This document shows positions 9,443-18,484 of a DNA stretch of 64,000 nt, piece after piece. Every line of letters begins with the position of its first letter. Position 1 is the stretch's first letter. A program made the translations under genes and the position numbers. A model generated the notes under the pieces. The model searched no databases. It was not told the DNA's origin and saw only the letters and a list, made by a program, of their open reading frames with translations. Where the stretch lies: positions 2,912,501-2,976,500 of the forward strand of contig NZ_CP098023.1 in the NCBI RefSeq assembly GCF_030440425.1. Reading direction: 5' to 3'. The stretch comes from Microbulbifer sp. MI-G (GTDB taxonomy: Bacteria > Pseudomonadota > Gammaproteobacteria > Pseudomonadales > Cellvibrionaceae).

Positions 9443-9631
9443 ATGTTGATCTTGAAGCGCCGAACTGGCGAAAATCTAAGAATTGGGACAAGTGTTTCAG
9501 TCACAGTATTGGAGGTGAGGTGGAATCAGGTAAGGATAGGAATCCAAGCCCCCAAATCCCTCCCTGTCCATCGTGAAGAAGTTTATATACGCACCGAAAG
9601 GGAACGGAAGGCAGGCAATGGAACGCGTTGA
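9443..9631 (+). CDS. Divergent second CsrA-like regulator
   Basis: A 62-residue CsrA homolog facing away from glpK, with 245 nt between the two genes. It keeps the fold and the RNA-binding residues Leu4 and Arg44 (PVHREE). It differs from the canonical protein at several positions: Lys5 for Thr, Glu24 for Gly, Trp27 for Gly, Gln35 for Asn, and Pro41 in the last strand. The C-terminus ([14 protein letters not shown]) is unrelated to that of csrA at 623-817. No clear Shine-Dalgarno precedes the ATG. Several GGA triplets lie in its own early coding sequence, so self-binding is conceivable. Extra CsrA copies on accessory DNA are known in gammaproteobacteria; its targets here are unknown. Confidence 0.85.
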   Translation: MLILKRRTGENLRIGTSVSVTVLEVRWNQVRIGIQAPKSLPVHREEVYIRTERERKAGNGTR

Positions 9632-10376
9632 GAGACGGATTCTTTAAAGAGAGCGGCCTCATCTTCGAGCCCCCGTCCCTGTGAATCATCCAACCCGGCA
9701 ATAATTTAAAGGAAGTAGAACGGGTATCAATAGTAAGGATACTCGCAGACTGCCAACCAGGCTCAACAGCGAAATCATCGATTCAAGTTCCCTGCCTGTG
9801 CCCGCCAAGCTGTGCCCTCTTGCTTGGAGGCAACCCCGTAACCACCAGACAAGAGGGCACCTTTTGGCTCCAAAAACCACATTGTGATTGTCGGTTTTAC
9901 GGTATCTCCACTATCCCGCTGGCCTGCCTCAGCAGCACTCTTAAATTTTACCTTGCGCTCTGTTTGCACTGTCTTTCCAATAATCAAGTTAGCGGATTTT
10001 CAGGCAGCTAGCCGATGTTTTTACCCACCAAAAAAATGGCACTGATTTAATGCTTTAAAGCGCCTTTGTAAGCAATCTGTAACATATGTGTGTTTACGTA
10101 TTTTCCATCTCGTCGATTGATTTTTCTGCTTTCCATTCCAAATGATTTACTTGCCTGTCAGCCAGAGTAATTTTCACTTGTGATGCTGCAATATTTTAAC
10201 CAAAACTTCATTTTTAGATTGTCGCCCAGTTGAATATTCGGCGTCTTTGCAGGGGTTGGTTGTTTATTCAATGCCTGGCCTCTGCTCTAAAGCGGGTGTT
10301 TGGTAATAGCTGTTTGAACAGTGCGGGAATTACAGGTGTGCTATCAGGATTTTCTATTCATGAGTAGGGGTGTGAT
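9632..10376. other. Gene-poor interval upstream of the first TonB receptor
   Basis: 745 bp without a convincing gene. Short frames on both strands lack ribosome-binding sites and family resemblance. The left part holds a long inverted repeat (9812-9860). The right part (about 10010-10250) is AT-rich and probably carries the promoter of the receptor at 10377, whose ATG is preceded by TAGGGGTG. Confidence 0.5.
9812..9860. repeat. 11-bp inverted repeat
   Basis: GTGCCCTCTTG (9812-9822) and CAAGAGGGCAC (9850-9860) are perfect complements around a 27-nt loop. The right arm is followed by CTTTTGG, a weak T-tract. It could terminate the csrA-like transcript, about 180 nt after its stop, or be a protein-binding palindrome. 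Confidence 0.6.
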
Positions 10377-13300
10377 ATGAGATTAAACGTTTCCAAAAGG
10401 TTGCTGTGTGCCGCTATTGGCATGGCTGTTACTGGCCAGCTGCAGGCTGCGGGGCTGAAGCTGGATTTATATGTTGATGCTGAGCCCGCCGGACAAATCG
10501 AGATATTGCTGAATGGCGAGCACCTGGGCTCCACTGACGTCAGGGGTTCCTTTTGGAGTGACGCCATTCCGTCAGGCCGACACCGACTGCAATTGGGCCT
10601 TGAAAAAGAATCGGAATCTTACGCCTTTACCGTAACAGAAGATGAGGCAGCCCTGGTTACCATCAACACCGATTCCGAGACCGGACGCAGTGTAAAATCC
10701 ATTCAGAAGATGGCGCTTTCAGCCGTGGATGGGCACGGTTTTTCATCGGAAACCTTCCCCCCTGAAAACCTGGCGCCAGGGGTTATTCAAGGCACGGTGA
10801 GCACGCTTGATGGAGAGCAGCCACTGCGCAATGTGACGGTTACGGTTGTCGGCAGCAGTGAGCAAACAGTTACAGACCGCTATGGTAATTTTGAATTACA
10901 GCTCGCCCCCGGCAACTACCAGCTGCAACTGGAACACCCCGATTACCAGACTGCCCAACTGAACGCGCTCCGGGTACTGTCAAAAATCAACCTGACCCTG
11001 GATGTGCAGCTTTCCACTGCCGATGTTTTTGCCGGTGAAGGGGGGGATACGCTGGAAGAGGTACAGGTTCTGGGCCGCTACCTACCGGGCAATCCCATTG
11101 AAATTGAGCGGGTGTCTTCGTCGGTTGTGGACAGCATAGATTTCACGCAAATAGCCCGTTTCGATGACTCCATGGTAAGCAGCGCGCTCAAGCGTGTGGT
11201 TGGCGTAACCCTTGAGGAGGATCGATTCCCCATTGTGCGTGGTATGAAAAGCCGCTACCAATCCACGGATTTCAATGGGGCGTTTCTACCCAGTACCGAC
11301 CCCGCGCGGCGCGACCTCCCCCTGGATATCTTTCCCGCTGGCATTATGCAGGGCCTGAGTTTGCAAAAAAGCGCATCGGCTGATGTGCCCTCCAGTGCAA
11401 CCGCGGGGCATATCTCCATGCGTACGAAAGAAGCACCACAGGAGGGGTTCTTTCAGGCTTCTTACTCGGCAAGCCATGGCGATATGCATGGGAATGACCT
11501 TTTGATGTCCGGCACCGAGGGGGACCGGGACTGGCTCGGTATGGATGATGGCTGGCGTGAGCTACCGGATGAGTTGGGGCAAACGCTGTTTTTGTACCTG
11601 AATGTAGAGCAAGATCCGGATAGTGTCGGCGAATTTACTGAAGAGGATATACAGAGAATAGCGCGCAGTATCCCCCACAATGGGATTGAAAAAGGTGAGG
11701 CACAAATTGACTCCAGCATCAGCTTTAGTGGCGGTAACAGCTGGGATATCGGCGAGCAGAACTTTGGCTTTATCAGTGCGGTGCGCTACTCGAACAAATG
11801 GAGTAACAATACCAAGCAGAATACCCGCTACGCTAAATTCAGCGAGGAACTGGAAATTGATTCTATTGTTGAGACCCATGATACCAACAATGTAATTGAC
11901 CTGAGTGCTATGCTCAATTTTGAGTGGAACATCAGCGATCATCACCGCCTGGGGCTGAATAATATTGCATTGCGCCACACCACCAATTCCGCTGAAATAT
12001 CAATACATCACGCTGCGCCGTCGTCTTTAAGGGGGGCCCTATCCGAAAGTCAAATTGAGGAAATCAAAGCCAATTTAGACCTTGAAAAATTCCTGTACCA
12101 GAATGTGGACTGGATTGAAGAACAGCTTTTGAGTCACCAACTTTGGGGAGAACACAGCTTCTCCTTATCCTCGCGCGGTGGCTGGATGAATTATTTGGGT
12201 GACCTTGAAGTCCAGTGGCAATTGATGGAAGCCACTAGTGAATATGATCGTCCGAATGCGACCCAGTACTCCTACAGGCGCGTGAACGGGTCTAGCTATT
12301 CACTCAATACCGCTAATTTTTCTCAATACAATTTATGGGAAGCAATGGAAGAGGATTCGTCTGGAAATAAATTGGACATTGCCCTGCCGATAGAGGGTTT
12401 TAATTGGGCCTCATTGGTACTCAAAGGTGGGCTTTTAACGATGCAGAGAAACCGGGACGGGGCCTATCACCATTACCAGCTTAAGAATGGCTCAACTCTG
12501 TCTCCGGAAATTTATCAAAACCCGGACCCAGCTCAAGTGTACACTCCAGAAAATATTGCCGGCAGCCCAGGTCGGTATGGTTTTTATTTGAGTATTGGCC
12601 GGATAATTGGCGAAAAGGATGTTGGGTTCTCCGGAGATAGCTATATCGCTGAACAGGACATTGATGCCGCCTATGGCCTTATTGAAATGGATATCCAGGA
12701 GAGATTCAAAGTAAATGTCGGTGTACGTAAAGAAAAGTACCGGTTTCTTGCGGAGCAATATGCCTATACTCCCGAGCCCCTGGTTGAGCTGTTGGATAAA
12801 GAGCGCACCTCCCCTTCGGTAAGTGTTACCTATCTATTGAATGACCAGTGGCAACTGCGCACCGCTTATTCCGAAACTGTCAGTTGGCCCGAGATTTACG
12901 AGATAATGCCCCGCGTCTTCTATGATATAGAAACCCTGGAGCGATATTCAGGGAACCCGGAGTTAAAACCCGCGGATATTGACAATATTGATATACGCCT
13001 TGAATGGTATCCCTCGGATTCGGAATCCATCACCCTGGCCTATTTTACCAAGGATATGATTAATGCAATCGAGAACCGCTTTGCCAAGAGCGGGGATGTA
13101 TTTGATTTCTACACTTTCGACAATGCGGAAAAGGCAGAAGTCTATGGGTGGGAGCTGGATCTGCGCCGGGAGTTCACCTTCGGGCGGGACCAGGGACACG
13201 AAGTCTTTGTGCAGTTTAATTACGCCGATATTCATTCAGAGGTGGAGACAACCGGTGGGCCTGATTTATTTCCGGTGTTGATAAAACGTGGGTTGCAAGG

Positions 13301-13628
13301 GCAGCCTGACTATGTCACCAACCTGCAGCTGGGCTATGACCATATTGACAGCGGTCAGGAAGTTACCCTGGTCTTTAACCGCAAGGGCAGAGAACTGGCC
13401 ATTGCAAACCCGGGCTTGGAAAAAGTGCCGTCCGATGTCTATGAGCTGCCCTACAATGATCTGCGCCTTATTTACAGGAAAAATTTTTTAAACGGATTGT
13501 CTTTTTCTGCCTCCATAGACAACCTGCTGGATGAAGAGCACCAAATGGTGTACGACGGCTTTAACACACCCTATTTAAACTATTCAAGCGGCCGCAAATT
13601 CAAACTGAAGGCCAGCTACAGCTATTAA
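10377..13628 (+). CDS. TonB-dependent receptor with carboxypeptidase-regulatory-like N-terminal domain
   Basis: A 1,083-residue outer-membrane receptor. A signal peptide (MRLNVSKRLLCAAIGMAVTG, cleavage near LQAAG) is followed by a PEGA-like region (about 25-110). A carboxypeptidase-regulatory-like beta-sandwich (about 135-215: GVIQGTVSTLDGEQPLRNVTV, TDRYGNFELQLAPGNYQL) comes next, then a plug (about 228-365: VQVLGRYLPG, FPIVRGMKSRYQSTDFNGAFLP) and a long beta-barrel ending in an aromatic residue (LKASYSY). The plug and barrel resemble the receptor at 21490-24459, but the N-terminal domain differs and the signalling STN domain is absent. The modular lipoprotein gene starts 91 nt downstream on the same strand, so the two are probably co-expressed and may act together. 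The ligand is unknown. Confidence 0.9.
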   Translation: MRLNVSKRLLCAAIGMAVTGQLQAAGLKLDLYVDAEPAGQIEILLNGEHLGSTDVRGSFWSDAIPSGRHRLQLGLEKESESYAFTVTEDEAALVTINTDSETGRSVKSIQKMALSAVDGHGFSSETFPPENLAPGVIQGTVSTLDGEQPLRNVTVTVVGSSEQTVTDRYGNFELQLAPGNYQLQLEHPDYQTAQLNALRVLSKINLTLDVQLSTADVFAGEGGDTLEEVQVLGRYLPGNPIEIERVSSSVVDSIDFTQIARFDDSMVSSALKRVVGVTLEEDRFPIVRGMKSRYQSTDFNGAFLPSTDPARRDLPLDIFPAGIMQGLSLQKSASADVPSSATAGHISMRTKEAPQEGFFQASYSASHGDMHGNDLLMSGTEGDRDWLGMDDGWRELPDELGQTLFLYLNVEQDPDSVGEFTEEDIQRIARSIPHNGIEKGEAQIDSSISFSGGNSWDIGEQNFGFISAVRYSNKWSNNTKQNTRYAKFSEELEIDSIVETHDTNNVIDLSAMLNFEWNISDHHRLGLNNIALRHTTNSAEISIHHAAPSSLRGALSESQIEEIKANLDLEKFLYQNVDWIEEQLLSHQLWGEHSFSLSSRGGWMNYLGDLEVQWQLMEATSEYDRPNATQYSYRRVNGSSYSLNTANFSQYNLWEAMEEDSSGNKLDIALPIEGFNWASLVLKGGLLTMQRNRDGAYHHYQLKNGSTLSPEIYQNPDPAQVYTPENIAGSPGRYGFYLSIGRIIGEKDVGFSGDSYIAEQDIDAAYGLIEMDIQERFKVNVGVRKEKYRFLAEQYAYTPEPLVELLDKERTSPSVSVTYLLNDQWQLRTAYSETVSWPEIYEIMPRVFYDIETLERYSGNPELKPADIDNIDIRLEWYPSDSESITLAYFTKDMINAIENRFAKSGDVFDFYTFDNAEKAEVYGWELDLRREFTFGRDQGHEVFVQFNYADIHSEVETTGGPDLFPVLIKRGLQGQPDYVTNLQLGYDHIDSGQEVTLVFNRKGRELAIANPGLEKVPSDVYELPYNDLRLIYRKNFLNGLSFSASIDNLLDEEHQMVYDGFNTPYLNYSSGRKFKLKASYSY

Positions 13629-13719
13629 AGAGACAGAAATTTACGCTGAATTGAGATAACTGGCGAGCAGGTGTAGCTGCGCCACTTACCAATTTCCAAA
13701 AGACCACTTGGATGGAATT

Positions 13720-16700
13720 ATGTCTAAGAGAAATGATTGCGCTATTGATACTATTCGCAAACAGATTGCCGATCGATTGGGGTCTTCCTTGCACAAGCGC
13801 TTGATATTACTGGGGAGCGCCCTGCTGTTGACGGCCTGTAGCGGCGAATCTTCCGATGAAATTGCACAGGAGCAGCCACTGGATTTATCCCTGCAGCAGT
13901 GTGAGCTGGCACAGGGGGGGGTGGTGGGTACCCCCATCGATCCGATAATGGTTGAGGGTGTTGAAACCCAGGCCTGCCGGTTAAATGCGGACTTTGGCCA
14001 GTCGGGAAAAATTAAACTGAAAACCAGCCACCAGTATGAACCCCTGGCCTGGGTACTGGATGGCGTTTACGACATAGGCCAGAGCAAACTCTACGCAACG
14101 CTGGCAGAGATACAGGCCGACGAGATTGTTGATGTCTCAGGGTCAGGATCGCTCGTCTATGCACGGGAAGGCAGCGTGATCGTGGTTCATCGCAATGCCC
14201 GCCTCGATATTAATATTGAGTCTATTGATGACAACCGTTCCGGTGGTGGTGAATGGGGCGGCGTTGTGGTGAACAGTATTGGTTATCACCCAGACTGTGG
14301 CGACAACATAAATAGCGAAAACTTCTGCAATATTCAAGGGCCCTGGGGTTACTACGGCGGCTTGTCCCGATCCGACACTCGCTATGGGCCTACAGTGCTG
14401 ACCGACAGTGCTATTGGTGGCGGCACCATTCGAACTGGTTTTCTTGGCTATGTGGCCGAGGCCGGGGGGGCCACGAAGAATAACCTCCCTCTGGAGGCCG
14501 CCGTTACCATTAATGCGCCACACTTCAAGCAAACCCGATCACCACAAGGCGTTCTATACAGCGCGAATACGGGCCTGGAACTCAATGGCGGCGCCTTGCT
14601 CGCAAGCATTTATGCTATGGGCAACCAGGGGCATGCGATTCACTGGCACAGTGGATTTGGCGGCCTGATAGGCAATGACCGCATTATTTATCACGCTAGT
14701 GACACAGTGGCCCTGAAGGGGGAAGCCAGCAGCCCGGCAATGCAAGAGGAACCTGGCGTTCAAATTGATCAGCTGACAGTGGTGGATAAAGCCCTGACCG
14801 CGGCCAAGGCCCTCGAAGTTTCCGGGGGCGGGGATATTGCCGTGGAGCACTTTGTGGTACAGGGGTTTAATACCTGCTTGAGTATTGCCGACCCAACAAC
14901 CCGGGTAGCTCTGGGCAACAGTGTGTTGTACTGCGATAAAACCAGCCGGGCGCTGGACGGTAAGCCCGACTATGCCGAGCCACTGCTCTCCCAGGGGGAG
15001 AATATCTATATCCTGAATCCGGATTTAAAGCCTGATCTGGCACTGGATAATGCGGCTATTCAAGGGGTTGCGAATGCAAAGCTAGCGAACCTACAGACTT
15101 CAAAGGTCTTATTAAATTATGATTTCCGCCTGCTGTACGAACCCTGCTTTGGTGTGGGCACGCCCCTCTCTGAAACCGTCGATATCGGGCCGAACACCTA
15201 CAGCGTTTGCGAATTGCAGGGCCAGGTAAACAGCAGCCTGTATTTTGATGAGGATATCAATGATGCATTTGTGGCCTGGCGCCTGAAAGGGCCGGTAACC
15301 TTTGGCAATGCACTGGCAGCCCTGAGTGGTGAAGCGCAGGTGGCCCACTTGCAGCAACCGAAAAAAGTGATTTTGGATGGAGACTCCAAACTGCTGCTGG
15401 ATGCCACTTCTTCACTGACTTTCCATGCGGATGTTGCCCTCAATGTGCGGGGCAGTGCAGATGATCCGGTAGCGCTGACAGCCCGGGATGCGGAGGTGCA
15501 CTGGGCGGGGATGACCATTAACGGCCTGGACAACCAGTGTGCCAGTGAAGCGGCCTGTGCACTGGCTGCCCAGCCCCGGGTCAATATCCAATACCTGCGT
15601 TTGCTGAATGCAGGTAATGGCCAGCCCACCCTCAAACTCCAGCATGTGGGTGCCGGAGCTGAGCTCAACCACCTGGATATTGCCTACTCCCAGACCGATG
15701 GCCTGGCCCTGGATGGCGGTGCAGCGAATATCGACTGGCTTCTGGTTTCGGACGTCAAAGACGACCTGGTCAGCTGGGCGAACGGCTATCGCGGCACGCT
15801 GCAATATGCCATTTTACAGCCGGGGGACGAGTCCAGCGGCCATGCCCTGCTGGGCCGCAATAATCCCGCAGACCACAACGCTTCACCGCGCTCGCGCCCG
15901 GTTATGGCGAATATCCTCCTACAGGGCGCGGAGAGTTCGGATAACGCCATTTTGCTGGAGGATGGCTCCGGTCTGTTGCTCTACAACTCCGTAGTGACCG
16001 AGTTTGCCACCTGCCTGGATATCGATGACCCGGCCACCTCGGACCTGCAGTTCAGCGACCCGCTGGAAATCTATTTCGACAATGTGGTGCTGGATTGCGG
16101 CCGGACCGTTCCAGATGAAGACGAACACGGCGGGCGCGATTTTGCCGCCGCCACCCAGGGGCTCAGCGGTGTGTACGAAGTGGCTGCGGTACTGGACAGC
16201 AACTTTGTCGCCACCGGTGGCGATATTCCCGACATCGACACCGGGATTGATCTCACCCTGGCCGGCGACGCCGCCCGCTACCTGAACGCCAATGTGGGCT
16301 ACCTGGGCTCTGTACTGGACTCCCTGGACGACTGGTACCAGGGCTGGAGCGACTCTGTGGCGGTATTGCTGGCCGCCGAATGTGACTATAAAGCCGTGCT
16401 GGAGAAGGATTACCTATACGAAAAATCAGGAAGCGTATATAAAGTCTGCGGCCTGCGCGGCACAATTACCGAGGACTTTATCATTACCACCTTTACCGGC
16501 GAAGACCGGGTGGCTATTGAAAACGGGCACCAGGTGAATGAAGAGGTCTATCCGGGGTATTTTCTGGAGCGGGACCCGGCACCGACCCTGTGGCTGATAA
16601 ACGGCCTGGTCAGGATCGGTGAAGGGCACCTGGCCATTACCGACACTGCCCAGGTGGCGGCGATGAAGGCCGATCCGGTAACCCTGGGAATGGAAGCTTC

Positions 16701-18108
16701 CAGCATTGTGATGGTTACCAAGGGCGGCGGCCTGCATATTACCCGCGGCGGCGCCCTGGAAGTGATTGGCGATGTCAGCCTGACCAATACGCAGCGCGAT
16801 GGGGATGCCGCCGGACCAGTCAATTTGATAGGTCTTATTCCTCCTACATCAGGTTTAACTATCCCCGTAGGCTACCCCTGGAATGGGGCGGCGGGTACCT
16901 GGGCCGGTTTGATCATCGATGGTTTTGCCCGCAACAACCAGTGCCCGGAGGCCATGGCGGAACCCGGCAGCCGTGTCTGTAATATCCAGGGGGAGTACGG
17001 CTACCACGGCGGTTATGATGACAACCACGGCAATGTGAATATTGAAAATCTACATCTGCTGCAGGGCTCGCTGCGCCTCAACAGTGTCGGCCGCGGCGGT
17101 AAGATTGAGAATCTGTACTTTGGTCTGGGGGATTTAAGTGGGATTCCCCGTACACCCGCGGCCTGGGGCAGTGAGAACGTTGGCCGCGCGGCGATTGATA
17201 TTAATGGCGGTGTGGTAAATCTGCGCAACGTCCAGATTGCTAATTCAGTACCTGGCTATAGTCTCCGCTGGAATCATGGATACCGGGGCACTATGCAATC
17301 TGTTTATATTGAGGACTCCGGATTTACCAATACTTTTAGTAGTTCTCAAGTGGAATTTTTCAGCACTCTTATGCAAAAAGCGGGGACATGGTATGACTAT
17401 CCCACGATTTCCGGGCGCAGTGGCGAGCCAGATGCACTGCCGCGTTCCATGCCCACTATAGCCAATCTTGCCTTACACAGAGCGGATTCGCTCATGTTTT
17501 ATGACCCCACGGCCCCCAGCGTTACAACAACGGCGCTGGAACTTGGCAGTGGGAGCGGCTTGTTTTTACACAATAGTATTGTTGGTGTTGACAAATGGAC
17601 TGATATTGATTTTCCGGGATTTTTTGGTGTCACTGCTGTGGTTGACCAATGTATCTCTTTTGGTGAGGGCGTCACACCACTACTGGGCGAGGGTATTATT
17701 TTTGATCAAGTGGCCTTTGCCTGTAAGGAAATGTCCCAGGACCCAAACCTGGCGAACCAGATTGACAATCGCTTTCGTACTCAAGCAGTCAATAACCAAA
17801 CCGGTATTGTAAGTAACGCCTCCACTATTTCGCTGCCGAGCCAGGCGACTAGTGATATTTATTATTCTGACTGGGTGTTTGGTGCAGAACAAGAGTCTTC
17901 TTTTGAAGAGATCGACGGTGTCAACTCGTTTGGCGAGTGGCGCCGTCTCTATCCGGCAACCAATTTGATCAATCTGGGTAAGGCCGATCCCGACTATTCC
18001 GAATCAGAGCCTGCTGATATGAATTTCTTGATAGACAGCCCCTTCTTTGGTGCCAGCGACTATTTTATTCCCATCAATGCCGGAGAGGAAATTCCCGGGG
18101 AAGATTAA
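13720..18108 (+). CDS. Large surface lipoprotein of three beta-helix-like modules
   Basis: A predicted 1,462-residue lipoprotein. The lipobox LLTAC (Cys about 40) follows the hydrophobic LILLGSALL, after an unusually long 25-residue n-region. The rest falls into three tandem modules of about 415, 410 and 575 residues (coding about 13880-15130, 15140-16370 and 16375-18105). Each opens with a Cys pair (ACRLNADFG, SVCELQG, KVCGLRG). Modules 1 and 3 then have WGGVVV or WAGLII, a Cys pair and CNIQGxxGYxGG. All three have a short-strand repeat region with HSGFGG, NGYRGT or NHGYRGT. The same signature makes up the whole of the two smaller proteins at 18485 and 20019. A right-handed beta-helix or solenoid is likely. 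ATG at 13720 is preferred to TTG at 13708, with weak SD support. It is followed by a strong terminator. Function unknown. Confidence 0.85.
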   Translation: MSKRNDCAIDTIRKQIADRLGSSLHKRLILLGSALLLTACSGESSDEIAQEQPLDLSLQQCELAQGGVVGTPIDPIMVEGVETQACRLNADFGQSGKIKLKTSHQYEPLAWVLDGVYDIGQSKLYATLAEIQADEIVDVSGSGSLVYAREGSVIVVHRNARLDINIESIDDNRSGGGEWGGVVVNSIGYHPDCGDNINSENFCNIQGPWGYYGGLSRSDTRYGPTVLTDSAIGGGTIRTGFLGYVAEAGGATKNNLPLEAAVTINAPHFKQTRSPQGVLYSANTGLELNGGALLASIYAMGNQGHAIHWHSGFGGLIGNDRIIYHASDTVALKGEASSPAMQEEPGVQIDQLTVVDKALTAAKALEVSGGGDIAVEHFVVQGFNTCLSIADPTTRVALGNSVLYCDKTSRALDGKPDYAEPLLSQGENIYILNPDLKPDLALDNAAIQGVANAKLANLQTSKVLLNYDFRLLYEPCFGVGTPLSETVDIGPNTYSVCELQGQVNSSLYFDEDINDAFVAWRLKGPVTFGNALAALSGEAQVAHLQQPKKVILDGDSKLLLDATSSLTFHADVALNVRGSADDPVALTARDAEVHWAGMTINGLDNQCASEAACALAAQPRVNIQYLRLLNAGNGQPTLKLQHVGAGAELNHLDIAYSQTDGLALDGGAANIDWLLVSDVKDDLVSWANGYRGTLQYAILQPGDESSGHALLGRNNPADHNASPRSRPVMANILLQGAESSDNAILLEDGSGLLLYNSVVTEFATCLDIDDPATSDLQFSDPLEIYFDNVVLDCGRTVPDEDEHGGRDFAAATQGLSGVYEVAAVLDSNFVATGGDIPDIDTGIDLTLAGDAARYLNANVGYLGSVLDSLDDWYQGWSDSVAVLLAAECDYKAVLEKDYLYEKSGSVYKVCGLRGTITEDFIITTFTGEDRVAIENGHQVNEEVYPGYFLERDPAPTLWLINGLVRIGEGHLAITDTAQVAAMKADPVTLGMEASSIVMVTKGGGLHITRGGALEVIGDVSLTNTQRDGDAAGPVNLIGLIPPTSGLTIPVGYPWNGAAGTWAGLIIDGFARNNQCPEAMAEPGSRVCNIQGEYGYHGGYDDNHGNVNIENLHLLQGSLRLNSVGRGGKIENLYFGLGDLSGIPRTPAAWGSENVGRAAIDINGGVVNLRNVQIANSVPGYSLRWNHGYRGTMQSVYIEDSGFTNTFSSSQVEFFSTLMQKAGTWYDYPTISGRSGEPDALPRSMPTIANLALHRADSLMFYDPTAPSVTTTALELGSGSGLFLHNSIVGVDKWTDIDFPGFFGVTAVVDQCISFGEGVTPLLGEGIIFDQVAFACKEMSQDPNLANQIDNRFRTQAVNNQTGIVSNASTISLPSQATSDIYYSDWVFGAEQESSFEEIDGVNSFGEWRRLYPATNLINLGKADPDYSESEPADMNFLIDSPFFGASDYFIPINAGEEIPGED

Positions 18109-18134
18109 TGGCGCCTTCTTAACAAGAACTTCCC

Positions 18135-18166
18135 AAAAAGGCCGGCAATTGCCGGCCTTCTTTTTG
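18135..18166 (+). terminator. Rho-independent terminator after the modular lipoprotein gene
   Basis: The self-complementary stem GGCCGGCAATTGCCGGCC is flanked by AAAAA on the left and TTCTTTTTG on the right, 27 nt after the stop codon. It closes the receptor-lipoprotein unit. Confidence 0.9.
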
Positions 18167-18484
18167 CTTGCGGGGCAGCCATACAGCTTTATCCGGTTGT
18201 GGTGATCTCAGTCGATTATTTGTAATACTATAGTCATTACCCACCCACTTTTTGTTATAAAAATTTAATGTCGCAACCGAAACTTTTTTCCGCCTCTGAA
18301 TTTCTTTTTATTCTTTTTGGTTCTGTTTATTTTTTTAAAATAAAAAAAGAATCTAGATATTATGATTGACTGACATATGGCGCGTTTAAATTGTCATGGC
18401 CTGGCAGAGTGATAGCAGCCGGGAGTGGTAAACAAAGCGATATTTATCAAGTTATAATTTAATGTCCAGTAGGTGGAACTTGTG
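18167..18484. other. AT-rich upstream region of the first single-module gene
   Basis: 318 bp without a gene. The middle (about 18235-18370) is very AT-rich and contains an A/T palindrome (TTTATTTT, TTT, AAAATAAA) near 18327-18345, which may be bent promoter DNA or an UP-element-like stretch. AGGTGG at 18471-18476 is the ribosome-binding site of the next gene. Confidence 0.5.
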
